A stretch of 64,000 nucleotides of DNA from UBA2336 sp031395485 (GTDB taxonomy: Bacteria > Bacteroidota > Bacteroidia > Cytophagales > Cyclobacteriaceae), in contig JANNUS010000017.1 of NCBI GenBank assembly GCA_031395485.1, forward strand, positions 181,715-245,714, read 5' to 3'. This document shows, piece by piece, positions 25,217 through 32,465 of this stretch. The notes beneath the pieces were generated by a model. The model was not told the DNA's origin and searched no databases. It saw only the letters and a program-made list of their open reading frames with translations. Made by a program: the position numbers and the translations under genes. The first letter of the stretch is position 1, and the number at the start of each line of letters is the position of its first letter.

Positions 25217-25405
25217 ATGAAAAATATAACAGAACTACTGGGAAACTGGAACGAGACAAAAGGGAAACTGAAACAAAAGTTTGCCATGCTAACGGATAAT
25301 GACGTAATGCTGATAACTGGAAAACATGATGAAATGCTGGGACGGCTCCAAATTAAACTTGGTAAAACAAAAGAAGAAATTCACAAACTCATTGCCGAAT
25401 TATAA
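25217..25405 (+). CDS. CsbD family stress-response protein
   Basis: 62 residues: NWNETKGKLKQKFAMLTDND, then GKHDEMLGRLQIKLGKTKEEI, which fit the CsbD fold. CsbD proteins are small helical proteins strongly induced in general stress responses, with unknown mechanism. The ORF can be extended to 25190, but that lies inside the -7 core of TGTAA-box d, so ATG 25217 is used. Probably cotranscribed with the lipoprotein at 25442. Confidence 0.88.
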   Translation: MKNITELLGNWNETKGKLKQKFAMLTDNDVMLITGKHDEMLGRLQIKLGKTKEEIHKLIAEL

Positions 25406-25441
25406 GATTCACGTATACCCAAAATTTAAATCCAACGAAAA

Positions 25442-25879
25442 ATGAAAAAATCAATTTTAACATGGGCGACATGCGCGTTTGTAGCGGGTGCAGCCATTAC
25501 CAGTTGTAACACAGCTGCCGAAAAAGTAGAGAATGCGCAGGAAAGTGTTGCAGTCGCCAATGAGGACTTAGCGAAAGCCAATGCCGAGTATCTTTCAGAT
25601 GTTGAAAATTACCGAAAAGAGGTTGCTGCTAAAATTGCAGCCAACAACAAAAGCATTGCTGAGTTTAACGCACGTATAGAAAATAAGAAAGAAGCGGCCA
25701 AAGCAGATTATAAAAAGAAAGTGGCTGAGCTCGAACAAAAAAATACAGACATCAAAAAACGCTTAGACGATTACAAGGCGGAAGGAAAGGACAACTGGGA
25801 GATTTTTAAAATGGAATTTAGCCGAGACTTAGAAGAGTTAGGAAAAGCTTTTAAAGATTTAGCAGTTAAGAATAACTAA
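25442..25879 (+). CDS. Coiled-coil lipoprotein
   Basis: 145 residues. Lipoprotein signal MKKSILTWATCAFVAGAAITSC (Cys about 22) followed by a long charged coiled coil (AEKVENAQESVAVANEDLAKAN, IAANNKSIAEFNARIENKKEA, KKVAELEQKNTDIKKRLDDY, DLEELGKAFKDLAV). Similar lipoproteins are frequent in Bacteroidota stress clusters, and the heptad pattern is reminiscent of Lpp-like or sll1863-like proteins. It is presumably anchored to the outer membrane. Last gene of the unit under TGTAA-box d. Confidence 0.75.
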   Translation: MKKSILTWATCAFVAGAAITSCNTAAEKVENAQESVAVANEDLAKANAEYLSDVENYRKEVAAKIAANNKSIAEFNARIENKKEAAKADYKKKVAELEQKNTDIKKRLDDYKAEGKDNWEIFKMEFSRDLEELGKAFKDLAVKNN

Positions 25880-25904
25880 CAATTTTTTTACAGGTGAGGA
25901 AAGG

Positions 25905-25930
25905 CGCTGATCCAGGTCAGCGTTTTTTCT
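25905..25930 (+). terminator. Terminator of the box-d operon
   Basis: CGCTGA (25905-25910) pairs with TCAGCG (25917-25922), followed by TTTTTTCTTTT. Confidence 0.82.
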
Positions 25931-25963
25931 TTTACAGTAATTTGTTCAACAAGCTTCAAAAAA

Positions 25964-26134
25964 ATGAAAACAATAAAAACAATTGCGATCTTAGTACTAT
26001 GCGTTGGATTTCTGTTTAGCATACCATCCTGCGCAGTATACATTAGTAAAGACAACGGCAAGCACAAGGGATGGAACAAGAATTCAAATAACCCACACCA
26101 TCCAAACACTACAAACCCAGGAAACAAACATTAG
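25964..26134 (+). CDS. Very small His/Asn-rich lipoprotein
   Basis: 56 residues: signal MKTIKTIAILVLCVGFLFSI with lipobox IPSC (Cys 23), then a short mature part AVYISKDNGKHKGW and an Asn/His/Pro-rich end. Tiny lipoproteins of this type with a KGHxK and NPHHP pattern occur widely in the phylum, without a function I know. It lies after a terminator and before TGTAA-box e. Confidence 0.6.
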   Translation: MKTIKTIAILVLCVGFLFSIPSCAVYISKDNGKHKGWNKNSNNPHHPNTTNPGNKH

Positions 26135-26165
26135 AAGTCTACTAAAAAACGTGACTCCAAAACAC

Positions 26166-26229
26166 GTGATCTATATAACATTACCCCAATAACCTGTAAC
26201 ACTTTGCGGTACGAATGATCTCACCTTTA
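26166..26229 (+). promoter_or_regulatory. TGTAA-box promoter e
   Basis: GTGAT at 26166, TATAA at 26174, TGTAA at 26195 (21 bp) and CTTTA at 26225 (30 bp). Drives ice-binding-like gene 2 with a leader of about 120 nt. Confidence 0.8.
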
Positions 26230-26287
26230 CATCGTTATTCACCAGCGATAAAAAAATAATCAATCCTGAAATGAATAATGCAATGCG

Positions 26288-26317
26288 GAATACATCGGAC
26301 AGTCGCACGGTGTATTC
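26288..26317 (+). promoter_or_regulatory. Leader hairpin of ice-binding-like gene 2
   Basis: GAATACATCG and CGGTGTATTC form a 10-bp stem with one G-U pair and a 10-base loop inside the 5' leader, about 40 nt before the start codon. There is no U-run behind it, so it is not a terminator; it may affect mRNA stability or translation. Confidence 0.45.
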
Positions 26318-26354
26318 TTCATCTAAATATCGTTCGCGATTTAAATAAAATACT

Positions 26355-27431
26355 ATGATGAAACTAAAAAATGTACTTACAGCACTCGCAATTGCAGGAG
26401 CTGTGTTTATGGTGAGTTGTGAAAAAGACAATGATCCAAGTCCGACTGGTCCACCTTCCGTGGTATCAACCAATCCAGGTAACAATGCTACAGGCGTTGC
26501 GCGTAACAGTGAAGTTACGTTCGAATTTAATAAAGCCATGGATCCGGCAACCATCAATAGTTCAACCTTTACGGTTATGCAGGGAGTAACAGTCGTTCCT
26601 GGAACAGTTTCATATTCTGGAAAGACAGCCACGTTTACGCCTACATCTATCCTTGCTGTTAGCACAGTATATACAGCAACGATAACAACAGGTGCTGAGG
26701 ACTTAAGTGGGCAACCACTTGCCGCTAACGTTGTAAAGAGTTTTACAACTGGTGGTAGTAGTTCAACGCTCGCTCCAGTTAATCTTGGTGCAGCCGGTAA
26801 TTATGTGATTCTTGCTAAAACAACAATTACAAACATTGCTACTTCTGCCATTACAGGTGACTTAGGTTTGAGTCCTTCCGCTACATCGTTTTACACAGGT
26901 TTTGCATTAACAAATGCAACCGGATATGCTACTTCAGCACAAGTGATTGGGAAAATGTACGCTGCCAACATGGCAAGCCCAACTCCTAGCAATTTAACTA
27001 CAGCCGTAAGCAATATGCAAACTGCATACACGGATGCAGCCGGTCGCCCTACACCCGATTTCTTAGCCCTGGGCACTGGAAACATTGGAGGCAAAACACT
27101 TGCTCCCGGTCTGTACAAATGGACGAACACTGTTACTGTACCATCAAATGTTACCATCTCAGGTGGCGCTGATGATGTTTGGATCTTCCAGATTGCTGGT
27201 AATCTTACCGTGAGTAGTGCAGTGAATGTTACCTTAGCCGGTGGCGCACAAGCGAAGAACATCTTCTGGCAAGTAGCCGGTACGGTTTCTTTAGGTACAA
27301 CTTCTCATTTTGAAGGTATCATCTTATCGAAAACTGGTATTGCGTTTAAAACAGGTGCATCTATCAATGGAAGAGCACTCGCTCAAACTTCAGTTATTCT
27401 TGATAAGAATGCTGTTACGGAGGCACAGTAA
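26355..27431 (+). CDS. Ig-like plus DUF3494 ice-binding-like lipoprotein 2
   Basis: 358 residues (ATGATG; start at 26355 or 26358). Lipoprotein signal ending VFMVSC (about 23), then a bacterial Ig-like Big_5 domain (about 35-135: PSVVSTNPGNNATGVARNS, VTFEFNKAMDPATI, TATFTP, VYTATI) and a DUF3494 domain (about 140-358: NYVILAKTTITNIATSAITG, DLGLSPSATSFYTGF, AYTDAAGRPTPDFL, LAPGLYKWTNTV, WQVAGTVSLGTTSHFEGIIL). It is larger than copy 1 by the Ig module and an insertion. It is probably displayed on the outer membrane; adhesion or ice interaction is inferred from the family only. Confidence 0.88.
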   Translation: MMKLKNVLTALAIAGAVFMVSCEKDNDPSPTGPPSVVSTNPGNNATGVARNSEVTFEFNKAMDPATINSSTFTVMQGVTVVPGTVSYSGKTATFTPTSILAVSTVYTATITTGAEDLSGQPLAANVVKSFTTGGSSSTLAPVNLGAAGNYVILAKTTITNIATSAITGDLGLSPSATSFYTGFALTNATGYATSAQVIGKMYAANMASPTPSNLTTAVSNMQTAYTDAAGRPTPDFLALGTGNIGGKTLAPGLYKWTNTVTVPSNVTISGGADDVWIFQIAGNLTVSSAVNVTLAGGAQAKNIFWQVAGTVSLGTTSHFEGIILSKTGIAFKTGASINGRALAQTSVILDKNAVTEAQ

Positions 27432-27452
27432 TACACTTAATACTTAATCTTA

Positions 27453-27490
27453 AAAGAGGCTGCTCCATTGAGTAGCCTCTTTCTTTTTAA
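27453..27490 (+). terminator. Terminator of ice-binding-like gene 2
   Basis: AAAGAGGCT (27453-27461) pairs with AGCCTCTTT (27474-27482), followed by CTTTTTAA. Confidence 0.82.
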
Positions 27491-27515
27491 ATGACTACAA
27501 AGGCAAAGAGAACCT

Positions 27516-27579
27516 GTGATTTGTGTAACACTCGACTTTAAGTGTGTAACACTTTTCCGCTGATAAATCTTCAGCTTTG
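27516..27579 (+). promoter_or_regulatory. TGTAA-box promoter f (regulator operon)
   Basis: GTGAT at 27516, TGTAA at 27524, TGTAA at 27545 (21 bp) and CTTTG at 27575 (30 bp). It precedes the AraC/histidine kinase/response regulator operon, implying autoregulation if the AraC protein is the ligand of the box. Confidence 0.85.
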
Positions 27580-27608
27580 TCACGTATTATCATCAAACGT
27601 TCGTTTAC

Positions 27609-28190
27609 TTGAAAATATACATCAAATACATGGTGAGCAACCGCTGCAAAATGGCGGTGAAAGAAGCACTGAAAAAAATCGGGCTTCACTTCATCGTAGT
27701 TGATTTGGGGGAGGTTGAGGTGATGGAAGATCTTTCTTCTGAGCAGCGGGATCAACTTAACGTTGCCTTGCAAGCCTCTGGGCTTGAATTGATGGATGAC
27801 AAGCGTGCAGTACTGATTGAGAAGATCAATAATGTAATCACGGAAATGATTCATCACTCCGAGGAGGTACCGAAAATGAATTACTCGGATTACATCAGTG
27901 AAAAACTGGATTACGATTACACGTATCTATCCAACCTATTTTCAGAAGTAAAAGGCATCACCATACAGCAGTTTATCATCATCCATAAAATTGAACGAGC
28001 GAAAGAGTTGTTGTTGTATGATGAGCTTACCCTTACTGAGATTTCGTACAAGTTGCATTACAGTAGTGTGGCGCATCTATCAAACCAATTTAAAAAAGTG
28101 ACAGGCCTTACGCCTTCTCACTTCAAACAAATGAAAGATAAAAAACGAAGTCCGATAGAAGAATTAGGAACCCCGATTGAAACACAATAA
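27609..28190 (+). CDS. AraC-type regulator with HMA-like N-terminal domain, paralogue 2
   Basis: 193 residues, TTG start aligned exactly with the ATG of paralogue 1 (MKIYIKYMVSNRCKM). It has the same layout: a ferredoxin/HMA-like domain with SNRC in place of a CxxC, then the AraC helix-turn-helix pair (about 85-180, YTYLSNLFSEVKGITIQQF and LTEISYKLHYSSVAHLSNQF). The C-terminal tail differs. It starts about 30 bp after the TGTAA-box f -7 core and overlaps the kinase gene by one base. AraC proteins often bind two direct half-sites 21 bp apart and touch RNA polymerase, as this box geometry requires. I infer that it is the activator. Confidence 0.88.
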   Translation: MKIYIKYMVSNRCKMAVKEALKKIGLHFIVVDLGEVEVMEDLSSEQRDQLNVALQASGLELMDDKRAVLIEKINNVITEMIHHSEEVPKMNYSDYISEKLDYDYTYLSNLFSEVKGITIQQFIIIHKIERAKELLLYDELTLTEISYKLHYSSVAHLSNQFKKVTGLTPSHFKQMKDKKRSPIEELGTPIETQ

Positions 28191-30151
28191 TGGCAAAACT
28201 AAAAAAATCCAATATCGATGAATTGAGTGGTGCCCTCAAAGAAATTGCCTCTCTGAAAGAAGAGAAGGACAAACTTTCGTCAGCCCTACTCCTGGCCAAG
28301 AAAGAGCTTGCCCTTCAAAAAGTAGAGAAAGGAAAACGGGCAGCGGAGTTAGGCATTGCTAACATCGAACTTGCCTTTCAAGACGATGAGAAAGGAAAGC
28401 GAGCCGCTGAACTAGGAATTGCTAATAAAGAGAAAGGAAAACGTGCCGCAGAGTTGGGCATTGCCAACAAAGAACTTATATTTCAAAATGCAGAAAAGGC
28501 CTACCAAAAAGGAATAGCCATCGAACTAAACGAAGCAAAAGTGGCAGCCGAGTCGGCCACTAAAGTTGCGGAAGAAGCAAAGCGTAAAGCAGAAAGCGCC
28601 ACCCGCATTGCTGAAGATGCCGTGAAAGCAAAGCAACAATTTCTATCCAACATGAGCCACGAGATTCGCACGCCTATGAATGCGATTATCGGGTTTACAA
28701 AAGTTGTATTAAAAACAGATCTTACGGCAAAACAAAAAGAATACTTAACCGCGATAAAAATGAGTGGCGATGCCCTCATTGTACTTATTAACGACATCCT
28801 CGATTTAGCAAAAGTAGATGCCGGAAAAATGATTTTTGAACAGACTCCTTTCAAAATGGCGACCTCCATCTCGGCCATGTTGCATTTGTTCGAGACAAAA
28901 ATTCAGGAAAAGAATTTAGAATTAATAAAAGAGTACGATAGCAAAATTCCGGAAGTGTTGGTAGGCGACCCTGTACGATTACACCAGATTATTCTAAACC
29001 TGGTAAGCAATGCCGTAAAGTTTACAACCATCGGAAAAATAAGTGTCCGATCTCAGTTGGTGCAGGAAGATGCTGAACGCGTAACCATTGAATTTTCGGT
29101 TACGGATACCGGCATTGGAATACCCGAGAACAAAATCGATAAGATTTTTGAGAATTTTCAACAGGCCTCCAGTGGCACGTCACGCTTGTATGGCGGTACC
29201 GGCTTAGGACTCGCCATTGTTAAGCAATTGGTAGAAGCGCAGCTTGGCAGCATTCAGGTAAAAAGTAAAATTGGAGAAGGATCCATCTTTAGTTTTCAAT
29301 TAAGTTTTCTAAAAACAAAAGCAGAAGCCGAATCAGAAATTGGATTAGTTGAGTTAGACCAGGAGATCAAGAACATCAAAGTGTTAGTGGTCGAAGATAT
29401 AGCGCTTAACCAGTTGTTGATGAAAACACTGTTGGATGATTTCGGTTTTGAACGCGACATAGCCGACAACGGACGAATCGCCATTGAAAAACTGCAATCC
29501 AAATCGTACGATATTATTTTGATGGACCTTCAAATGCCCGAGATGAATGGGTTTGAGACGACCGAATACATTCGAAACAAAATGAATTCCAAAATCCCGA
29601 TCATCGCTCTTACAGCTGATGTTACCACCGTTGACTTAGCCAAATGCAAATCGGTTGGCATGAATGACTACATCGCCAAGCCCGTGGACGAACGGCTCTT
29701 GTACAGTAAAATCGTTGGCTTAGTAAAAAAGCCAACCTTTATCAGGCTTACCGAAACGAATGGCAAATTAACCAGTCAAACGAAAAAGGTAAGGTGTATT
29801 GACATGGCGTACATCGTACGGCTTACAAAATCAAATCCTACGTTAATGATGGAAATGATTACGCTGTATCTGCAGCAAACACCCACGCTCATCGGTGCGA
29901 TGAAACAAAGTTTACAGGATAAAGACTGGCAAGCCCTTTACGCAGCAGCGCATAAAATGATTCCTTCGTTTTCTGTCGTAGGACTTAGCATCGATTTTGA
30001 GAATATGGCCAAGAAAATTCAGGAGTATGCCAGCACCCAGCAACAGACCGATGGAATACCCGATCTGGTATTACAGCTTGAAAATGTTTGTGCCCAGGCC
30101 TGCAAAGAATTAAAAGAAGAGTTTAACTCGATTAAAAACACCACAGCATGA
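28190..30151 (+). CDS. Cytoplasmic hybrid histidine kinase (coiled coil-HisKA-HATPase-REC-HPt)
   Basis: 653 residues, with no membrane helix or named sensor domain. Residues 1-150 are a coiled coil with three EKGKRAAELGIAN repeats (47-97). Then HisKA (FLSNMSHEIRTPMNAI, His157), HATPase_c (LVSNAVKFT, GTGLGLAIVKQ), a REC domain (about 393-515; MDLQMPEMNG acceptor Asp, Lys in AKPVDERL) and a C-terminal HPt with AAAHKMIPSF. This is a complete phosphorelay in one chain. Signals may come through the coiled coil from a partner. It overlaps the upstream AraC gene by 1 bp and the downstream REC gene by 4 bp. Confidence 0.92.
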   Translation: MAKLKKSNIDELSGALKEIASLKEEKDKLSSALLLAKKELALQKVEKGKRAAELGIANIELAFQDDEKGKRAAELGIANKEKGKRAAELGIANKELIFQNAEKAYQKGIAIELNEAKVAAESATKVAEEAKRKAESATRIAEDAVKAKQQFLSNMSHEIRTPMNAIIGFTKVVLKTDLTAKQKEYLTAIKMSGDALIVLINDILDLAKVDAGKMIFEQTPFKMATSISAMLHLFETKIQEKNLELIKEYDSKIPEVLVGDPVRLHQIILNLVSNAVKFTTIGKISVRSQLVQEDAERVTIEFSVTDTGIGIPENKIDKIFENFQQASSGTSRLYGGTGLGLAIVKQLVEAQLGSIQVKSKIGEGSIFSFQLSFLKTKAEAESEIGLVELDQEIKNIKVLVVEDIALNQLLMKTLLDDFGFERDIADNGRIAIEKLQSKSYDIILMDLQMPEMNGFETTEYIRNKMNSKIPIIALTADVTTVDLAKCKSVGMNDYIAKPVDERLLYSKIVGLVKKPTFIRLTETNGKLTSQTKKVRCIDMAYIVRLTKSNPTLMMEMITLYLQQTPTLIGAMKQSLQDKDWQALYAAAHKMIPSFSVVGLSIDFENMAKKIQEYASTQQQTDGIPDLVLQLENVCAQACKELKEEFNSIKNTTA

Positions 30152-30579
30152 TAAAAGAGAAAATAAAAATATTCCTGGTCGATGACGATGCCGTGTTTTT
30201 AAAATCGTTAGAGATTCAATTTCTGGACCATGCTGATTTCAGCATTGAAAAATTTGCAACAGGCGAGCTCTGCATAGAAAGCTTGTTCCACAACCCCGAT
30301 GTTATCATTTTAGACTATCACCTCGATGGTATCGATAAAAATGCGATGAACGGAATTGAAGTGTTGGATAAAATAAAAGCCTTCAATCCCGACATTCCTG
30401 TGGTGATGCTATCCTCGCAAGATAAAATTGACGTAGCCGTAAATTGTATCCACCACCGCGCCTTTGACTATGTTGTGAAAAGCGAAACCGCCTTCATGCG
30501 ATTGCAAAAAATCATCACGACTATTTTCCGTTACAAAAAAATGGAAAAAGAATTGAACTGGTACATGGAGCGGATGTAG
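30148..30579 (+). CDS. Stand-alone response regulator receiver protein
   Basis: 143 residues consisting of one REC domain: IKIFLVDDDAVFLKSLEIQF (acidic pocket), VIILDYHLDGID (acceptor Asp about 53), VVMLSSQDKIDV (Ser switch) and FDYVVKSETAF (Lys). A C-terminal helix ends with KKMEKELNWYMERM; there is no DNA-binding domain. Start overlaps the kinase stop (ATGA). It is the likely phosphate target of the kinase HPt and may act by protein contact, perhaps on the AraC protein; that last step is speculation. Confidence 0.9.
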   Translation: MIKEKIKIFLVDDDAVFLKSLEIQFLDHADFSIEKFATGELCIESLFHNPDVIILDYHLDGIDKNAMNGIEVLDKIKAFNPDIPVVMLSSQDKIDVAVNCIHHRAFDYVVKSETAFMRLQKIITTIFRYKKMEKELNWYMERM

Positions 30580-30600
30580 CATATCTCATTATACAAATCA

Positions 30601-30664
30601 GTGATCTATGTAACACCCAATAGATTGCTTGTAAGAGTTCAGCCCTGAAATCTTTCCACCTTAC
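30601..30664 (+). promoter_or_regulatory. TGTAA-box promoter g
   Basis: GTGAT at 30601, TGTAA at 30609, TGTAA at 30630 (21 bp) and CTTAC at 30660 (30 bp; -7 core one base off). Starts the unit at 30684. Confidence 0.78.
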
Positions 30665-30683
30665 ATTCATAAATTTAAAACTT

Positions 30684-30908
30684 ATGAATATGGACATGAT
30701 TAAAAATTTTCCGGATGTAACCCGAAAGGGATTTGAAAAATTCCAATTACGTCAGCATGCCTATCAACAGAAAATTGCGAGTAATCGAATCGCTAATAAA
30801 GACAAGAGTCTGACGCTATTTTATAGTAACGAATTCAGAAAATGGCACATTACGTTGGCACTTATTATAGCATTGAGCATTGCCGGGCTTTATTTAGTGA
30901 TTCTTTAA
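30684..30908 (+). CDS. Small protein with C-terminal membrane helix
   Basis: 74 residues. A basic, soluble N-terminal part (FPDVTRKGFEKFQLRQHAYQ, QKIASNRIANKDKSL) and a C-terminal helix (about 54-74, HITLALIIALSIAGLYLVIL). It would sit with the basic part in the cytoplasm. No family recognised. An alternative ATG lies at 30690. It is directly behind TGTAA-box g. Confidence 0.65.
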   Translation: MNMDMIKNFPDVTRKGFEKFQLRQHAYQQKIASNRIANKDKSLTLFYSNEFRKWHITLALIIALSIAGLYLVIL

Positions 30909-30940
30909 CCTCCCAAACTTTTTCTAATGAATACACAACG

Positions 30941-30972
30941 TTGCCAATACTCCGGCAAGCTGTTTTTTATTT
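30941..30972 (+). terminator. Weak hairpin terminator
   Basis: TTGCC (30941-30945) pairs with GGCAA (30954-30958), followed by GCTG and TTTTTTATTT. A 5-bp stem only, so termination is probably partial and the next gene may be read through. Confidence 0.5.
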
Positions 30973-31043
30973 CCGGCATCGGCCTGGTACGCACAACAAA
31001 AGATGAATCCTAATTTTTTTGAACAACTTAAACAATAACTAAA

Positions 31044-31343
31044 ATGAAAACATTAAAATTTACAGGAGCCTTTCTCGCATTGATTGCGGTCGGACAATTA
31101 CTAACAGCTTGTTCGGGCTATATTGTAGCAACGGGGCCGCCAGAACCACCCAATGAAATAATTATTATTGCACCCTCGCCACGCTATGTTTGGGTGCCAG
31201 GATACTATTCATATAACCGCACATCCTATGTTTGGATCGATGGATCATACAGAGTTCCACCCCGTGGAAGAACACGGTATGTTCAAGGTCAATGGCAACA
31301 AACGCCCAGCGGGTATAAGCGAGGCAAAGGTCATTGGAAATAA
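31044..31343 (+). CDS. YXWGXW-repeat lipoprotein
   Basis: 99 residues. Lipoprotein signal (MKTLKFTGAFLALIAVGQLLTAC, Cys 23), then a Pro-rich stretch and Tyr/Trp-rich repeats YVWVPGYYSY, YVWIDGSY and YVQGQW, matching the YXWGXW family of small exported Bacteroidota and proteobacterial proteins of unknown function. Possibly part of the box-g unit through read-through. Followed by a clear terminator. Confidence 0.8.
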   Translation: MKTLKFTGAFLALIAVGQLLTACSGYIVATGPPEPPNEIIIIAPSPRYVWVPGYYSYNRTSYVWIDGSYRVPPRGRTRYVQGQWQQTPSGYKRGKGHWK

Positions 31344-31361
31344 ACAGTGTAAGTACTAAAT

Positions 31362-31407
31362 AAACAGAACCTCTGGTAGATACCTCTCAGAGGTTTTCTG
31401 TTTTTCA
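31362..31407 (+). terminator. Terminator of the YXWGXW gene
   Basis: AACCTCTG (31368-31375) pairs with CAGAGGTT (31388-31395); outer AAACAGA and TCTGTTT extend the stem, and the right arm ends in a T-run. Confidence 0.8.
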
Positions 31408-31529
31408 AAAATGACAGGACGTATTCCTCTTCTCAACGATAAATCCGTTGGTTGCCATGAAAGTGAAGATTATATTAGTAGCGCTAAACCCAATAGGGAT
31501 TTATAAGCAATATGGCTTATAGCCAAACG

Positions 31530-31550
31530 TTGTGTGCAAGCCCGCCTGAC
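31530..31550. repeat. Left border of MNT-HEPN cassette
   Basis: TTGTGTGCAAGCCCGCC and following bases match the reverse complement of 32218-32238 at 17 of 21 positions. The pair brackets the toxin-antitoxin genes as inverted ends, suggesting a mobile gene cassette inserted between regulon units. Confidence 0.55.
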
Positions 31551-31574
31551 AAAAAATGACGCTAAAAAATTGAG

Positions 31575-31582
31575 TATATTTG
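31575..31582 (+). promoter_or_regulatory. Exact TAnnTTTG promoter of the MNT-HEPN pair
   Basis: TATATTTG matches the -7 consensus exactly. The ATG at 31586 would be almost leaderless; the ATG at 31595 is an alternative. Confidence 0.55.
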
Positions 31583-31585
31583 GAC

Positions 31586-31921
31586 ATGGACTTGATGACT
31601 TTAATAAGAGAGAGGTACACAGACTTTGTTGACTTATGTCGTTCACATAAGGTGGACAAAATCTATGCTTTCGGTTCATCCATTACCAACCATTTTGACT
31701 CAAATACAAGCGATATTGATGTAGTTGTTAAAATTGACATTGACGACCCAGCCGACCGTGGAGAAGCACTACTTTCACTATGGGACAAACTTGAAACTCT
31801 TTTCAAGAGAAAGGTAGATTTATTAACAGAGGACTCGATTCGAAACCCATATCTTAAATCAAATATTAACCGGACAAAAAAGTTGATCTATGACAGAGAA
31901 GGAGAAAAAGTTTTTGTCTGA
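31586..31921 (+). CDS. MNT-type nucleotidyltransferase antitoxin
   Basis: About 111 residues with the minimal nucleotidyltransferase motif FGSSITNHFDSNTSDIDVVV (GSx...DxD, both metal-binding Asp present) followed by DKLETLFKRKVDLLTEDSI. This is the MNT half of MNT-HEPN toxin-antitoxin systems, in which it adenylylates and neutralises the HEPN RNase. It overlaps the HEPN start by 32 bp. The gene itself looks intact. Confidence 0.85.
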   Translation: MDLMTLIRERYTDFVDLCRSHKVDKIYAFGSSITNHFDSNTSDIDVVVKIDIDDPADRGEALLSLWDKLETLFKRKVDLLTEDSIRNPYLKSNINRTKKLIYDREGEKVFV

Positions 31922-32221
31922 CATTTCCAACTCAATCGAGTTGATAGAAAATTTTACAAAAGATATAAAATCATTCACTGAATACGAGAAAGACCTAAAG
32001 ACCAAAGGGGCTGTTGAACGACATTTGGGAATTATTGGAGAGGCTGTTAACAAATTCTTGAAAGAATCAAAAACAAACGAGTTGAGAATGCCACGCAAAT
32101 AATAAGTTTAAGAAACAGATTAATTCATTCATACGACAATGTTGACGACTCGATAATCTGGTCAATTTTAATCCGACATTTAAGACCCCTTAAGGACGAG
32201 ATTAATAAAAAGATTGAGTAA
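31890..32221 (+). pseudogene. HEPN (DUF86) toxin gene with a frameshift
   Basis: The frame from ATG 31890 encodes a HEPN N-terminal half (KFLSDISNSIELIENFTKDI, VERHLGIIGEAVNKFLKES) but stops at 32102, before the catalytic motif. The missing half is in the -1 frame: ENATQIISLRNRLIHSYDNV then IRHLRPLKDEINKKIE, stop at 32221, with the RNase motif R-N-R-L-I-H. The frames can be joined by a -1 shift near the A-run at 32069-32073. It may be an inactivated toxin, a sequencing error or true frameshifting. Confidence 0.78.
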
Positions 32222-32238
32222 GGCAGGCCAGCACACAA
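32218..32238. repeat. Right border of MNT-HEPN cassette
   Basis: Starts GTAAGGCAGGCCAGCACAC, an inverted partner of 31530-31550 (17 of 21 positions). Beyond it follows AGTGTGTTTATGCTAGCTTGG, a sequence I associate with the edges of such cassettes in the phylum. The end overlaps the HEPN stop codon. Confidence 0.55.
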
Positions 32239-32421
32239 CAAGTGTGTTTATGCTAGCTTGGGATTATTTGTGGTTATGGAGTTTCCGTTTCTCTATTTAG
32301 TTTATTATCGTTGGATTGTTTCGGTGTAGTCTTAAACACCAACGCCTAGAAATGGAATAACACGGATATTCAAGATGAATAAGTAGTTCTAAATGAAATT
32401 TTTAAAGAGCAAAAACAGAAA

Positions 32422-32455
32422 AGCCATCCCGTAATACGGGATGGCTTATTTTTTT
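32422..32455. terminator. Strong terminator, probably bidirectional
   Basis: AGCCATCCCGTA and TACGGGATGGCT form a 12-bp perfect stem with a single-base loop, T-rich on the right and TTTTCTG on the opposite strand. It ends the leftward lipoprotein gene at 32466 and shields it from the cassette. Confidence 0.85.
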
Positions 32456-32465
32456 GGAGTAAATA

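Noticed and set aside
28325..28485. CRISPR-like repeats
   Set aside because: The repeats are within the reading frame, differ in sequence and lack spacers; they code a coiled coil. No CRISPR array is seen anywhere in the window.
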